From positions 1 through 64,000 of the forward strand of contig JAOBSW010000726.1 in NCBI GenBank assembly GCA_026214975.1: a stretch of DNA of 64,000 nt. Direction: 5' to 3'. Within the stretch, counting starts at the first letter, position 1, and each line of letters opens with the position of its first letter. The stretch comes from Gentiana macrophylla (lineage: Eukaryota > Streptophyta > Magnoliopsida > Gentianales > Gentianaceae). This document shows positions 33,387 through 44,599 of the stretch, piece after piece. The notes beneath the pieces were generated by a model. That model was not told the origin of the DNA. It saw nothing but the letters and a program-made list of their open reading frames with translations, and ran no database searches. The translations under genes were made by a program, and so were the position numbers.

Positions 33387-35215
33387 ATGGCTGAAGGAAA
33401 GGGAAAAGTATGCGTCACCGGCGGCACTGGATTTGTGGCATCCTGGTTGATATCCAAGCTTCTTCAACTTGGTTATCCCGTTAATACTACCGTTCGAGTC
33501 TCTACAGGTTTTTCGAGCTCTTGACCATTCTTTTCCACAGAATTTTGTTTTTCTTTTTTTCTTATGAGTTAGCTTATGGTCATCATGGAACAAAATTGTC
33601 AAATATTTCTAGATTAGAAGTGTTAAAATGGCCCAAGAACAAGACTATGGATGGGAAAAAAAAATTAGTTTGAAGGTGATGGTTTGGGACTAAGCTGATT
33701 TAAAGCTTCTCTGTAAAGAGTTTGAATTAATCAAATTACCATTTTTGTGCTTATTCTGACATCTTTGAATCACAACTCATTGCAGGAAGAGATCTTAGTT
33801 TTCTCACAAATCTGCCTGGTGCTTCTGAGAGATTAAAAATCTTCACAGCAGATCTTGACAAACCAGATAGCTTTGATGCTGCAATTGAAGGTTGTATTGG
33901 GGTCTTCCATACTGCTCATCCTTTAGATTTTGAGGGCAAAGAAACAGAGGAAGCCAAGACGAAAAAATCGATAGATGGGGCTCTCGGTATCCTTAAGGCC
34001 TGCTTAAAAGCAAAAACTGTAAAGAAGGTGGTATACACTTCTGGTGCACTCACAGTTATGTTTGATAAGGGTAAAGAATTGGTGGATGAAAGCTCATGGA
34101 GTGATATAGACACTATAAGGAGCTTAAAACTTGATGTTGCAATCGCCAAGACTTTGACAGAAAAGGCATGTCTTGAATTTGCAGAAAAAAACGGGTTGGA
34201 CCTTGTCACTGTTCTTCCATCCTGGATCCATGGCCCTTTCATTACTCCAAGTTTGCCTGGCTCGCTGCGCTCTGGACCATTAGCATTGTTCTTCGGTAAG
34301 TTTGATTTTATCTGAATTTCGTTGTTTCCCTGCCTTGAAAATACAGCTCAAGAACTAAATCTAAAGCCTTGTGGTGCGATTTATCAGTAGCCCACAAAAA
34401 GAAGAATCTTGTTCAATGTATAAGTTAAAAGGGAGAAAAAAGCTATTTGAGTCTGTGATTTTGATAATCTGATAAAAGTCATTAATGCAAATGTACATAG
34501 TAGTTACATAAGGAGTGATAAATTTGGTTTCAGTATTTGTTGTATTGGATTGAGCAATGTCTATGAATATGTAGGCATTCTCTTGTTGTGCTAAACTAGG
34601 CAAATTCTTTAAGGGTTTCACCTCTTTTCTACCTTAGCATTCACCGAAAGTTTTTTGCCACATTTGTTTGCCGAATATTACTTACTGAGCAGGTGATAAA
34701 GAATCAATGAAGTTTTACTCGGGTTTTGAGTTTGTGCACAATGACGATTTAGCTAGAGCACACATTTTTCTGTTTGAGCAACCTGGGACCAAAGGGAGGT
34801 ATATTTGTTCTGCTCTTGAGGTTACAGTTGAGAAGTTGTATGAATTCCTGTCGAGTAGATATCCTCAGTATCAACTCCCTCCTCCTGAGTAAGTTAAACA
34901 ACTTTCATCTGTTAACAGTTTCCACTTAACTACTCGTTTCATCTTCCGGATTTTTTTGTAAAACCCGTATTCTTTTGTAGATTAGCAGAGCCAAGTGCAA
35001 GATCAAAAGGTCCTAAACTTTTGTCGCAGAAACTGTTGGATGCGGATTCCAGTTCAAGTATGGGCTGGAGGAAATGTATGATGATGCAATTCAATGTTGC
35101 AAACAAAGGGTTCTACTGTGATTATGTTGTGCCTACAAAATCCAGGCTATGTTGTATGGAGTATGCTTTCCTTCTGTGCAATAATTTATTTAATATGTGG
35201 AAGCCTGTTGAATAG
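33387..35215 (+). CDS. DFR/vestitone-reductase-like NADPH reductase, four exons, probably damaged
   Basis: Exons inferred at 33387-33507, 33786-34295, 34693-34888 and 34981-35215, all with GT-AG introns and consistent phases. The product resembles the extended short-chain dehydrogenase group with DFR, vestitone reductase and cinnamoyl-CoA reductase. The NADPH motif VTGGTGFVASWL is at residues 10-21, followed by FTADLDKPDSFDAAIEGC, GVFHTAHPLDFEGKE, VVYTSGA (Ser126) and LEFAEKNGLDLVTVLPSWIH. The catalytic YxxxK is VAIAK here: Tyr is Val158, Lys162 remains. In exon 4 the family tail (GFQFKYGLEEMYDDAIQCC) is present but one frame off after about 35043, so the open frame gives 353 residues with an unrelated end instead of the usual 320-330. 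Substrate not predictable. Likely a recent pseudogene, or an altered protein if transcribed. Confidence 0.85.
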
Positions 35216-35262
35216 CTAAAAGCCTGTTGTATGGAGTATGCTTTCCTTCTGTGCAATAATCT
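35150..35262 (+). repeat. 74-bp duplication at the 3' end of the reductase gene
   Basis: TGTTGTATGGAGTATGCTTT and following bases to CTGTGCAATAAT occur at about 35152-35187 and again from about 35227, overlapping the frameshifted stop region. Confidence 0.75.
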
Positions 35263-35275
35263 TGAATGTTTTGAC

Positions 35276-35900
35276 TACTTACGAGATATTGACAAGAACA
35301 AAATCTCCCTGGCAATGGCGCCAGGATTTGCTTGATGGCCAACTAGTGTTAGACTGTTAGTCCAACTTTCACCGAAAAAATATCGGGTCAGTTTTACTAC
35401 AAGGTCGTATACGCTAGGAGAAATCCTAGCCAAGTACCAAAGCAGTCCCTATTCGCTGGGAGAAATCACAGTCAAGTACCGAAGCGGCCCGAACATGTAC
35501 TCTAAGCGAATCCATAAGTTGAACAATGAATTTTTAATAAACTAAAATAGAAAACTAGCTAAATGGTGTGAGATGAACTAAACACTCGATTAACTACTCT
35601 AGGAAAATCAATAAGTTGAATAGGGGAATTTTATTTTATTTTATTTTTTTTTATTTTTTTTTTTTTTTTGAAAGTTGAATAGGGAATTTTTAATAAAGTA
35701 AAATAGAAAACTAGCTAAATAGTGTGAGATGAACTAAACACTCGATTAACTAGGAACACATTAATTTGACGAACTATAGATGATATGAAATGGAGTAGCT
35801 TGGGTGATGATACACCTAGCCAAAAAAAGCCCGTGAGTGATTGATTGAGCTCCTTACTTAGGCCCAAGAGACACAGGGTCTTTGGCCCACATTATCCGCA
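35276..35900 (-). repeat. Fragment of an LTR retrotransposon leader plus local direct repeats
   Basis: TCCCTGGCAATGGCGCCA at 35307-35324 is, in minus sense, the TGGCGCCATTGCCAGGGA type of sequence found just after the 5' LTR of plant Gypsy elements. 35531-35605 and 35679-35755 are a 75-bp direct repeat (AAACTAGCTAAAT..GTGTGAGATGAAC) separated by a poly-T-rich stretch. No coding signal. Confidence 0.45.
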
Positions 35901-36080
35901 CCTTCAAAATCCGGGTTGGGCCGAGATTACATCCAGCTCGCCCAACGCCTTACCGATATCTGTCATGGCCGGGCAAACGAGTATCGATCTGCAAAGCCTC
36001 CAACGTGAATGAACAGACTTTCTGAAACGGCAACAACAGTTAAAGCACGACTGCTACAACATACAATCCACGGAGGTTAC
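35901..36080 (+). mobile_element. Left piece of the interrupted 5' LTR of a plus-strand Gypsy element
   Basis: The GTTAC target duplication (36076-36080 and 48997-49001) shows that DNA left of 36081 was continuous with 49002 onward before the minus-strand Gypsy element inserted. DNA right of 49002 is the end of an LTR followed by a Gypsy primer site and gag, so this left piece should be the upstream LTR part. The exact LTR start is not determined (start given is approximate). Confidence 0.6.
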
Positions 36081-36630
36081 TGATGATGTATAAATCGTCA
36101 CAGGTGTCCTTGCGGTGTATAGACGGTGGATATCTGGCTGTATTTAAGGTGGTGTGATACTCCGGCGGGTGGCGGTATGGAGGAATAAGATTGGACAGAG
36201 CTTTGGCTTGCAAGTGTAGTGTATATATCATCCTCTTCTAGTTTACAATGACCACCCCTTTTATAGAGATGGGTAACTTAGGGAATAAGTAATCTATTAG
36301 ACATTCCACTAACAGTTAGGTTTAACTTAGATATTAAGTAAGACGAAATATCTAAGATACAAGTGGGGAAAAGATCTGGATCAACCGGCGGCCATCTCTC
36401 TGGGGTCGCAAGGAGCAAACCTTTTGCGGCCTTGCCCTCTTGGCGCCCCTTCTTGACTTGCCTGGATGAGATCCACGGGATCTGTTGCACTTGCCTGGGG
36501 CCGCAAATGCTTTGGTCGCGGCGAGGTGAGACAGTGGCCGCCCTCTTTGCGATCTCTTCTGTCATGCCTGAGGATGGCCGCGGCTGGTTGTCTCCCACTA
36601 TTGAGGTGGTGGAATTATTTATACCCATCA
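36081..36630 (-). repeat. 3' LTR (minus-sense) of the complete Gypsy element
   Basis: Plus-strand reading TGATGATGTATAAATCG ... TTATACCCATCA; partner of 48447-48996. Confidence 0.92.
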
Positions 36631-36696
36631 ATGGCCCCCTACTCCGTGCTTTAATGATATTCCCTGAGGATATGAAGGATGAGTAATTATCAACAC

Positions 36697-37160
36697 CTTT
36701 TATGACCTCGTCGTCGGATGCGACTTGTACACTTAGGGCCGTGCTTTTAAAGCAAGCGACCTCAAAGTAACTTTGGGTCAGTTTTTGCGACCTTGTCGTC
36801 TGATGCGACTTGTTCACTAAGGGCCGTGCTTTCAAAGCATGCGACCTTCGAAGTAACTCTGGGTCTGTTTTGCGACCTTGTCGTCTGATGCGACTTGTTC
36901 ACTAAGGGCCGTGCTTTCAAAGCATGCGACCTTCGAAGTAACTCTGGGTCTGTTTTTGCGACCTTGTCGCCTGCGATGCGACTAGTTCACTAAGGGCCGT
37001 GCTTTCAAAGCACGCGACCCGAAGTAACTCTGGGCTGTTTTGCGACCTTGTCGCCGATCGCGACTTGTTCACTAGGGCCGTCGCCACGATGCGACTTGTT
37101 CACTAAGGGCCGTGCTTTCAAAGCACGCGCCTTGAAGCAACTCTGGGCTGCTTTTTGTGG
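36697..37160 (+). repeat. ~85-bp tandem repeat array next to the 3' LTR
   Basis: AGGGCCGTGCTT recurs at 36735, 36820, 36905, 36993, 37074 and 37106 (spacing 85, 85, 88, 81, 32), each with TGCGACTTGTTCACT before it and GAAGTAACTCTGGG after it. About five copies, the last truncated. Tandem arrays in the region between the coding part and the 3' LTR are a known feature of Tat-lineage elements. Confidence 0.9.
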
Positions 37161-37350
37161 GCGAGATCGTCAATCGTGGTCGACGTCGATCCTCCAGGTA
37201 TCATTCTGCCGAGTAATCGCGGCGCTTTGCAATCGCCAGCAGCTTGCACGTGAGCATTGATGGGACGCCTTCGAATTTGAAGCCCGATAATCGCCGCCCA
37301 ATCGAACCGTCGGATGAAGGGTTCCCAACCGTTCGATCGTGGCCCCTTGC

Positions 37351-37360
37351 CTATATAAGG
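37351..37360 (+). promoter_or_regulatory. TATA box for antisense gene A
   Basis: CTATATAAGG on the plus strand about 590 bp before the first coding candidates, followed by a C/T-rich leader. The same CTATATAAGG occurs at the equivalent place in the 56.7-kb element (57767-57776). Confidence 0.55.
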
Positions 37361-37932
37361 CTCTCACCCCTCAACCTCCTCACACTTTTTAGCATTCCTT
37401 ATTTCTTTTCTTTGTTTATCGATCGGAATTCTTAAGGTTTTGCGGCGGAGCTTTGAAGGTTCAGCGGCGTTTCTTTGGTGGTTTTAAGATTTCAAGGTGG
37501 TTCTTTTGAAGATTCCGGCCACTTTCTTGAGCATTTCCCAGTATTCACGCGGATTTCCTCTTTTCTTCAGCAAATCAGGTAAGAATTCCTATCTTTTAAC
37601 TCTTTTATTCATCCATCCCCGCGTTATTTTTCAATAGGCATCATTTTCATCTTTCTTTCTGCAACGGGGATGTAACCTTGATTTGTTTCTGATTAATAAT
37701 GGGGTTTTTCCTGGGGAGAGATTATGGCTTTCCTGGGAAAACTGGGGTTTCACCCGTTGGTATAGGCATGCTCTTCCAACTCGCAAGTCACCAGTTCGAA
37801 ACCTGCTTTTCTCTGTAATTTTATTTGCGATCTCTCTTGCAAAAACGGAGGAGGCGGTATTGAAGTGGGTGCGATCACCTTCCTGGGCTAATTTATTATT
37901 ATACCAGTCCAAAGCTCCACCTTTTTCCTCCC

Positions 37933-40900
37933 TTGTTTTTGCGGGATGTCGGGAATGATCATTCGGCGATGATTTCATGCGGAAAGGAGATTTACGATTA
38001 TGCCGAGGATGACCCCATATTATCTGCGGCCTCAGTTGGCGATCTACTGGACGAGGTTGAAGTGGAAAGTACTCGCGCAGATGTTGGCGAGATTACTGCT
38101 GATGAGATCGCTACTATGGATGTTGACCCTTTTGAGTTGGAGGCCTTTATCTCTGCCAGAAATCCGCCCGCGTAGAGTGAGCCTTAAAAGAAAGCGCGGG
38201 CTCAAAATCTCCAACTGTTCACGGGGCTGAAAAAATCGCGTCCCCGGCTGAAGGACAAACTGCGGTCCCGAGTACTAGCGGCGCTCCCGATCACGACGAA
38301 GCTTATGTTCAGGACGCCGCAGTTCATGAGTTAATGGGGTCCAGTGAGGATGAAAATGCTGAATTGCCTCGGAAGGATATCGGGTGCCCGCAAAAGCGAA
38401 GAAGAAGAAAATTGCGAGCCAAACCATGACAGTCGGTGAAGCCGCCGCGGCCGCCACCCAGCCGAAGAGCTCTCGACCTAACAATCCTGAAGCTATGCGG
38501 GAGTTTGGGATCATGACGGCGTATGAGAAGGATGTCGAGAAGAAATGGTCCCGACTGTGTAAGGGCAGCGATCTCAATAGGACCATTAATAGTATATTTG
38601 GGATCGACACTAGTGTGTATCGGTTTTCTTTTTTCGATTATAAGAAGGAGTCTGACAAATTTAAGCCCGGGGACCACAAGGATTACGTAAGTGCGCGCCG
38701 CTCCGAGGACACCCTTATCCTCCATTTCCATCATTTGCATGCGGGTCTGAGACCGTCTTTCGATCCTTTCTTTGTGAAGATCTGCAAGGAGATGCAGGCG
38801 CTTCCCTCTGATTTTGCCGTCGGGGCTATTATCCAGTGGATGGCTTTCACAGTTATGTGCCGGATTCTGAAGATTGAGCCGACGTTAACTTTACTGGGGC
38901 AATTTTATTTCTTTACGTGGGACGCCTATTCTGGACAAATCTCCTCGAGGCGAAGACTCCCGCTTATTATTCCCGCTTCCCAATAAGTTTCACAAATGGG
39001 GGCAGCGGGTACTGAAAGTCGAGTCGAAGGTAGGTTGGCCTTTTCCCAGGGCAGAAGTCCGCGGAGGCAAATCCACGCTTTTAATCCTTGACCCCCCTGT
39101 GAGTGAGCGGCGCTATGTAAAGGGGCTGATGACGTTAATTCAGTCGGATGGGGCGGCGCCATCTCGGAGAAATGTTTCCTGGGTTGAACTTCTTGATCTG
39201 GCCGAGCCTTTTGTATGTATGGCGGGCCTAGTAGGCAGGGGGAATGCCGTGCCCTTGGTACGAATGGGTCCTGAGAGTTGCGATCCGGACTGGATTGGGG
39301 ATTGTCATATCAACAAATGTTTTCCCTCCGAGTGTCCGGAATGTGGGGGCGATCCTATACTTAGGCCGCTTTGTAACTTTCTTTGTCCACTTGTATTTAT
39401 TTGCATATGCTCATTTTGTTTTGTTGGGTTCTAAACCGCTTTCCTTTTGTAGGTATGGATCCAAATGCTCGCAGGGCTCACAGAAACAAGCTTAATGCGG
39501 AGGCAGACAAGGCAGCCAATGCTCGACAGGAGGCTCTAAAGAAAGCTCTAGGGAGAGTGCCCCGAACCGTGGGTGCCTCGGTTGTCGCCGAGACGCATAA
39601 CCCGGAAGCTGCGACCTCTTCTGCCCTTGTTGCGACTTCCTCGCTCTTGTTGCGAGCCCAGTCGGTGGTGCCTCGAAAAGACTCATCCCCTCGCTAAAGA
39701 GTCGCGACGGCGAAAGCGACCTCAACCGGAGAAGGCGAAGGATGATCGCCCACCCAAACGATCCGCTCGATCCGGTGCATCTTGAAGAGGTTGAAATTCG
39801 GTGGAGAAAGAGCGCCCACCGAGACACCGCCACAAAAACTTTGCCTCGAGGTCACACTCGGGAAAGAGGCCCTATGGTTGGATCCGAGCTTTACCCAGGA
39901 TCTTGACCTATCCAAAGTTCGCCGGGTTGGTGAAGCAATTGTCGACGTGATTCCTCTTGGGCCGATCCTTTGACTATCCCGATCATGTTCAAGTGGAGAT
40001 TGGTCGGGTATACTAGCCCGCTTTGCGGCTCAAGATAATACTCCTCCTCAAGATGAGATCGCCGAAATCAGAGATTTGAGCGGCCAGTTTGGGATTGCTG
40101 CCTCTATGGTAAGACCACCTCTTTCTTCTCTTATCTCTTTTTTTTTTTATTTTTTATTTTTATTTATTTTATTATTTTTTTGGCTCACCTCCCCTTGCTC
40201 TCCCAGGCTCGGCGCTCGTTTGAATAGGGTGCTCGAGGTCACGGAGAGAAAGCGAGGCGAGATGATAAAGGTGGACAGCGTGACTAGGGGGCGTCGACGA
40301 GGCAAGAGTTGCTGCCGAAAAGAAAGCTAGGCATGCGGCTGGCGAGGTGGAAAAGATGAGGTCAATCTTGGAGGAGCACTCTAAACTGGATGCTGAAATC
40401 AATGAGAAAGTTTCCACTTTGACCAAGGATTTTGCGGGGGCGCAGGAGGAGATCGCTAAGTTGAGGGGTAAGCTCGCTGAGGCGGATACAGTTGCAAAAG
40501 AGGCTGCTGAAGAAGCTGCGAAGAGAGCTGCAGAGGAAGCCGTGAAGAAAACTGCCGAGGCCGTTGAGGAGGCCAAGTCTGGGGCCGTCACCGCCTACAA
40601 GAATTCAGATGACTTCCTCGACCTCATGGAGCATAGCTTTGATCAGGGTTTTAGTCACTTAGCTCGCTGCATCTGGGCTGACCGAGGCAGAGAGCACATT
40701 TTTCTGGAAGATATGCTGCGGTGGGTGAATATGCACCAAGGTCATCCTGATTTAATGGTTTTTCACTCGGAGATTCCCTATGCCAGTGAGCTTATTACCT
40801 CGATACAGACTGAACAGCTTAGTCGTGGCGAGCCTGTTTGGGATCCTGCTCCTGTTAATCCTGTGAACTTTGAGGCGTTGAAGAAGCCGCCGTCCTCTGA

Positions 40901-40949
40901 GCAAGGCGATGAGTTCATCAGCACCCCAGCTACCCCTCGTGATCTCTAG
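37933..40949 (+). pseudogene. Antisense gene A of the Tat element (transposon-protein / coiled-coil type)
   Basis: Plus strand, opposite to gag-pol. Pieces: 37933-38175 (acidic N-terminal region, start uncertain), 38384-38986 and 39099-39380, 39452-39697, then 40347-40949. The second piece (FHHLHAGLRPSFDPFFVKIC, MAFTVMCRILKIEPTLTLLG) resembles the putative gypsy-type transposon domain (PF04195 style). The last begins with an Ala/Glu/Lys coiled coil (KEAAEEAAKRAAEEAVKK) and ends VFHSEIPYASELI. Probable GT-AG introns at about 39373-39451 and 40110-40205. Function unknown; one frameshift near 38960 and others near 38200-38380 suggest decay. The same gene is in the 56.7-kb element. Confidence 0.72.
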
Positions 40950-41453
40950 ATTTTTGGATTTTCCTGCGAGCCCTTTAAAAATTTGACTTGTAACCTTGAC
41001 TATTTATTTTTGTGATTTGCCTGAATTTTGTGTTGTAACATCTTGACAATTTACTCTGCATTTTCTATTTATAAGATTTGATTTTTTCCCGTCCCTGATT
41101 TGTGTTGACTATCTCGGCGGTCTTTAGCGAGGTTGTGATAGGCATTACTTTATCCCTCGTATGCGGTCCTCTTGATTTGTGCGAGGTCTTTTACATAATT
41201 TGTTGGAGTACGCGGTCACAAACGTCGTCGTCTTGTCCTCGACCATGGTCATTTATGCGGTGTCAATTGTCAAGATTTCCATGCCCTACGAGTAGTGTTG
41301 TCGTAAATTTAGACTCTCAGAGCGACCTTTGACCGTGTCATTAACGCAGAGTTATGACCCCTAGTAGATAGGTGTCAGGTGTAACTGTAGCCATGAATTT
41401 CGGTCTCTTTATGGTCTGGCGTTCCTGTTGCCTTGGTTATATCCTCCTTTTAG

Positions 41454-41460
41454 TATAAAA
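41454..41460 (+). promoter_or_regulatory. TATA box for antisense gene B
   Basis: TATAAAA followed by AGGGGAG, about 100 bp upstream of the candidate ATG at 41558. Confidence 0.5.
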
Positions 41461-41557
41461 AGGGGAGTACCTTGGAACTCATTCTGCCTCTTGCCTTATC
41501 TTTGAATTTGCTTTCTTTCTTCTGTGATTTGTTCATTATCCTCTTTATTGTTTACGC

Positions 41558-42357
41558 TATGTCTCACCCAGGGGAAAGCAGCCGGGTTCGGATATGGAAA
41601 GCTCGTCCTACTCGTGATGTATCCCCTTTCTTCTTTTCCGCCTCGGCGTTGCTAAAGATCATCATTTCGGCGCTATATTTGAGTGGGTTGAGCTGCGAAG
41701 GAGAGGGTTTTAAATCGAGCAAAGTCGACGTGACGGTTCTCTCTTCTGGCGACGTCTTTTCTCGGGTGGGGCGATTTTGTTGCACCACCTTCGTCAATAC
41801 TTCCCAATCTTTCAATAGTGAGGAGTTCTATTCCATCTTGTCCGAGAGTTGCTTCGGGGGATCGCCAATTGCATTACCCTTCGTGGCGTCGCGGTCACTT
41901 TTACTCCGAATCTATCAATGGTGCCCTGGTATACCCGCTTATCGACCCCTCATCCCATTATGAGCTCGCTTGGAACCTTGCCGATGAGTCAAGTAGACAA
42001 TCTTGCTTTGCGACGAGCCCTTCGCGAGCTCTTTCACGATTATGAGCGACCTCGTGCATTGGGGCTGCGTCCGATCTTTCTCGCAAAGAACCGTGAGTGG
42101 AAAAGGTTCATCAACTCGCGCGCCTCTTGTCCACGGATAACGAGGTCGTTAGTGAAGCCGAAGCTTTGCTTTTGCACGCTATTCGCGATCATCGCGTTGA
42201 TATTGATTGGGGGATCTTGATTCATCGGGAAGCGGTTAATTTTGCGGTTTCTATGGACCGACATCGTCGCTTCCCTTTTGCTTCGTTAATAACGAGGCTA
42301 TGCAGCTTAGCGAGGGTGCCGAAGCATTCACTGGATCGTTATAGGTACACTCATTAG
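41558..42357 (+). pseudogene. Antisense gene B of the Tat element (putative plant transposon protein)
   Basis: Plus strand, between antisense gene A and the end of pol. From ATG 41558: MSHPGESSRVRIWKARPTRD, then several frames: FNSEEFYSILSESCFGG, RGVAVTFTPNLSM, then REWKRFINS, and 42097-42357 LLSTDNEVVSEAEALLLHAI, then VDIDWGILIHREAVNFAVS and FPFASLITRLCSLARVP. The pattern (envelope of Trp-rich middle, ...EA.LLHAI..., ...FP.LIT.LC...GVP) matches the family often labelled putative plant transposon protein (PF20167 style). At least two frameshifts. Not visible at the equivalent place in the 56.7-kb element. Role unknown. Confidence 0.65.
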
Positions 42358-42455
42358 ATAGAGTGTAACCCTTTTTTTTTTTTTTTTGAGATCGCAAAGC
42401 ATGGTAGGCCGCAGATTTGTTGGAAACAATTGTATCTCTTAATAAACGAAGATGG

Positions 42456-44386
42456 CTATTTTATTCCGATTTCCTTTTCCATATGCCTGTTCGTATGCGG
42501 GCATACATACGCTTTACATATAATATTTTTCAGATTGTCCGCATGCCGTGGTCGGTTGTACTCGCGACCTTGGTTGTCACTTAGTACGTAAGTTCCTTTT
42601 TGACTATCCGAGCGATCTCTCTCCGGTCCTTCCGGTTTTCCGATAGTTTTCCCTTCTTGGCCTCGTGGCGGTGGCTTGTCTCTTTCGCAAAACATAATCT
42701 CCCACGGGCAGTGATGCCCGCGAATACGTTTGTCGTGATGACGCTTCGCCCGCTGTTTATAATTGACTAAGCGGTGTATGCCTGGATGCGCCGCTCTACT
42801 AGATCAAGCTCGAGTTTACGTGCCACGGTATTATTGACCTCGTTATAAAAAACGACCTAGGGCTTGGTAAGGCCATTTCACCTGGCGTCATAGCCTCGGA
42901 TCCATAAGTTAAGGCAAAAGGAGTTTCCCTCGTTGTGATTTTTCGCGACGTCCCGAGTGCCCATAGAGCCGCGGAAGGTGATCCGGCCGATGACACGCTT
43001 TCTCCCCAGGCTCTTCTTTAGTACACTTAGGACTGTTTGTTGGCATTTTCGGCTTGCCCATTTCCTTGTGGGTAACACACGGATGATTGCCAATGTTTAA
43101 CATTGTTTTCTTCACAAAATTTGTCGTAATTCGTCTCGAATTGAGGTCCGTGATCGGAAACCACAACTCTCGGAACTCCGAATCTTGTCCATATTTGATC
43201 GAGCAAAAGTATGTTATGTCCCTGGTGTTGGTTTTTACCAAGGCCTTAGCCTCGACCCATTTAGTAAAATAATCCATCTGCGGCGACCACATACTCGCAT
43301 CCCGGCGACCCTTCCTCAAAGGTCCGATGAGGTCAATTGCCCACATGTCGAAGGGCCAGGCCGCTACCACTATGCTTTGTTCGATCGAGGGTAGCCTGGG
43401 GATCTTGGCGAACCTCGGCAAACATCACATGCCTGGGCATATGCTTTGGCGTCTTACGCTAATTTCGCCAATAGTATCCGGCCAGAGTACTTTACGTGCT
43501 AGCGTTCGATTGGCGGGATGGCCGCCGCACATTCCCTCGTGTAGTTCTGTTAGAATGCCCGTTACCTCCTCAGGTCGCACGCATCGCAGAAGGGGTTTTG
43601 AGAATGAATGACGGTAAAGTACATCGTCCATAATCATATATCTTGCAGCCCTTTTTACCAAGGCCTTAGCTTCGCACGGATCACTGGGAAGCTCCCCTAG
43701 CTCAATGTAAGATTTCATGGTGTCGACCCAACAAGTATTCCTGGGTTGGAAGTCCATGACCTCGACTTGAGAAATGGCGGGCTCAAAGAGATGCTCGACC
43801 ATGATGCTAGGATCGCACAACGCATCTTCATTGGTCAATTTGGATAAATAGTCTGCCCTATGATTATCCTCTCGGGGGATGTTTTTGAAGCGGCAATATC
43901 TGAAAGTCGCTTTCGAGTTTTTTGACGAGGTTGATATACCTTTGTAATATTTCGCAATGAATGCCGAAAGAGCCATTGATTTGATTCACAACCAACTGTG
44001 AGTCGCAAAATATCTGTATATTTTCGACTTTCATGGCTTTGGCGAGCTTTAAACCAGCGATGACGGCCTCATACTCTGCCTGGTTATTAGAGGCGGTGAA
44101 ATCGAATCTCAGAGCCTGCTCGATTTCCTACGATGTGCCCGGCTCTAACAGATTATCCTGCGCCGCACCCTTTGTGACTGGCGGCCCCATCGACGTAGAG
44201 TTGCCAGCAGTGACTTGGCCTAAAAGGCTCGTCCTCTGCGGCTACCTTATCCTGGTTGCATTTGGGGCAAGCCTCCGTTGTTTCTTCGTTGAAGCTTGTT
44301 TCTACTATGAAGTCTGGGAGAGTCTTGGCTTTTATAGCCTTCCGAGGCTCGTAACGATGTCGAATTCTGTAAGTTCGATAGCCCAC
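42456..44386 (-). pseudogene. Gypsy RNase H and integrase
   Basis: Minus strand. 44153-44386 includes QLYVDGAASHKGCGAG, the plant Gypsy second RNase H motif. 43425-43976 holds the RNase H end (NIPREDNHRADYLSKLTNE) and the integrase zinc domain (LTELHEGMCGGHPANRTLARK, H-H-C-C start). 42909-43421 holds the core (PFDMWAIDLIGPLRKGRRDA). 42456-42695 is the C-terminal end (SDSQKGTYVLSDNQGREY). Multiple stops and shifts between pieces; inactive. Confidence 0.88.
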
Positions 44387-44599
44387 CGGAGCAGTCGACC
44401 GGACAAGTCTGGTTTATGAAGAACCTGTCTTAGCGATGCATTCGATAGGACTACGATGGTGTGCGATGAGAAGTAAGCCCTTAATTTGCGGGCAGCTATA
44501 ACAACACAATAAGCTAACTTTTCAATATTAAAATAACGACTTCCACGGGGCTTAGAGCCTTGGAAACATAAAACTCAAGCCTGCGAGCCCTCTCTTCTT

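Noticed and set aside
36278..36835. 185-codon minus-strand frame across the Gypsy 3' LTR, and its copies at 48.7 kb
   Set aside because: The frame sits within the LTR and is repeated in both LTRs; no known LTR-encoded protein resembles it.
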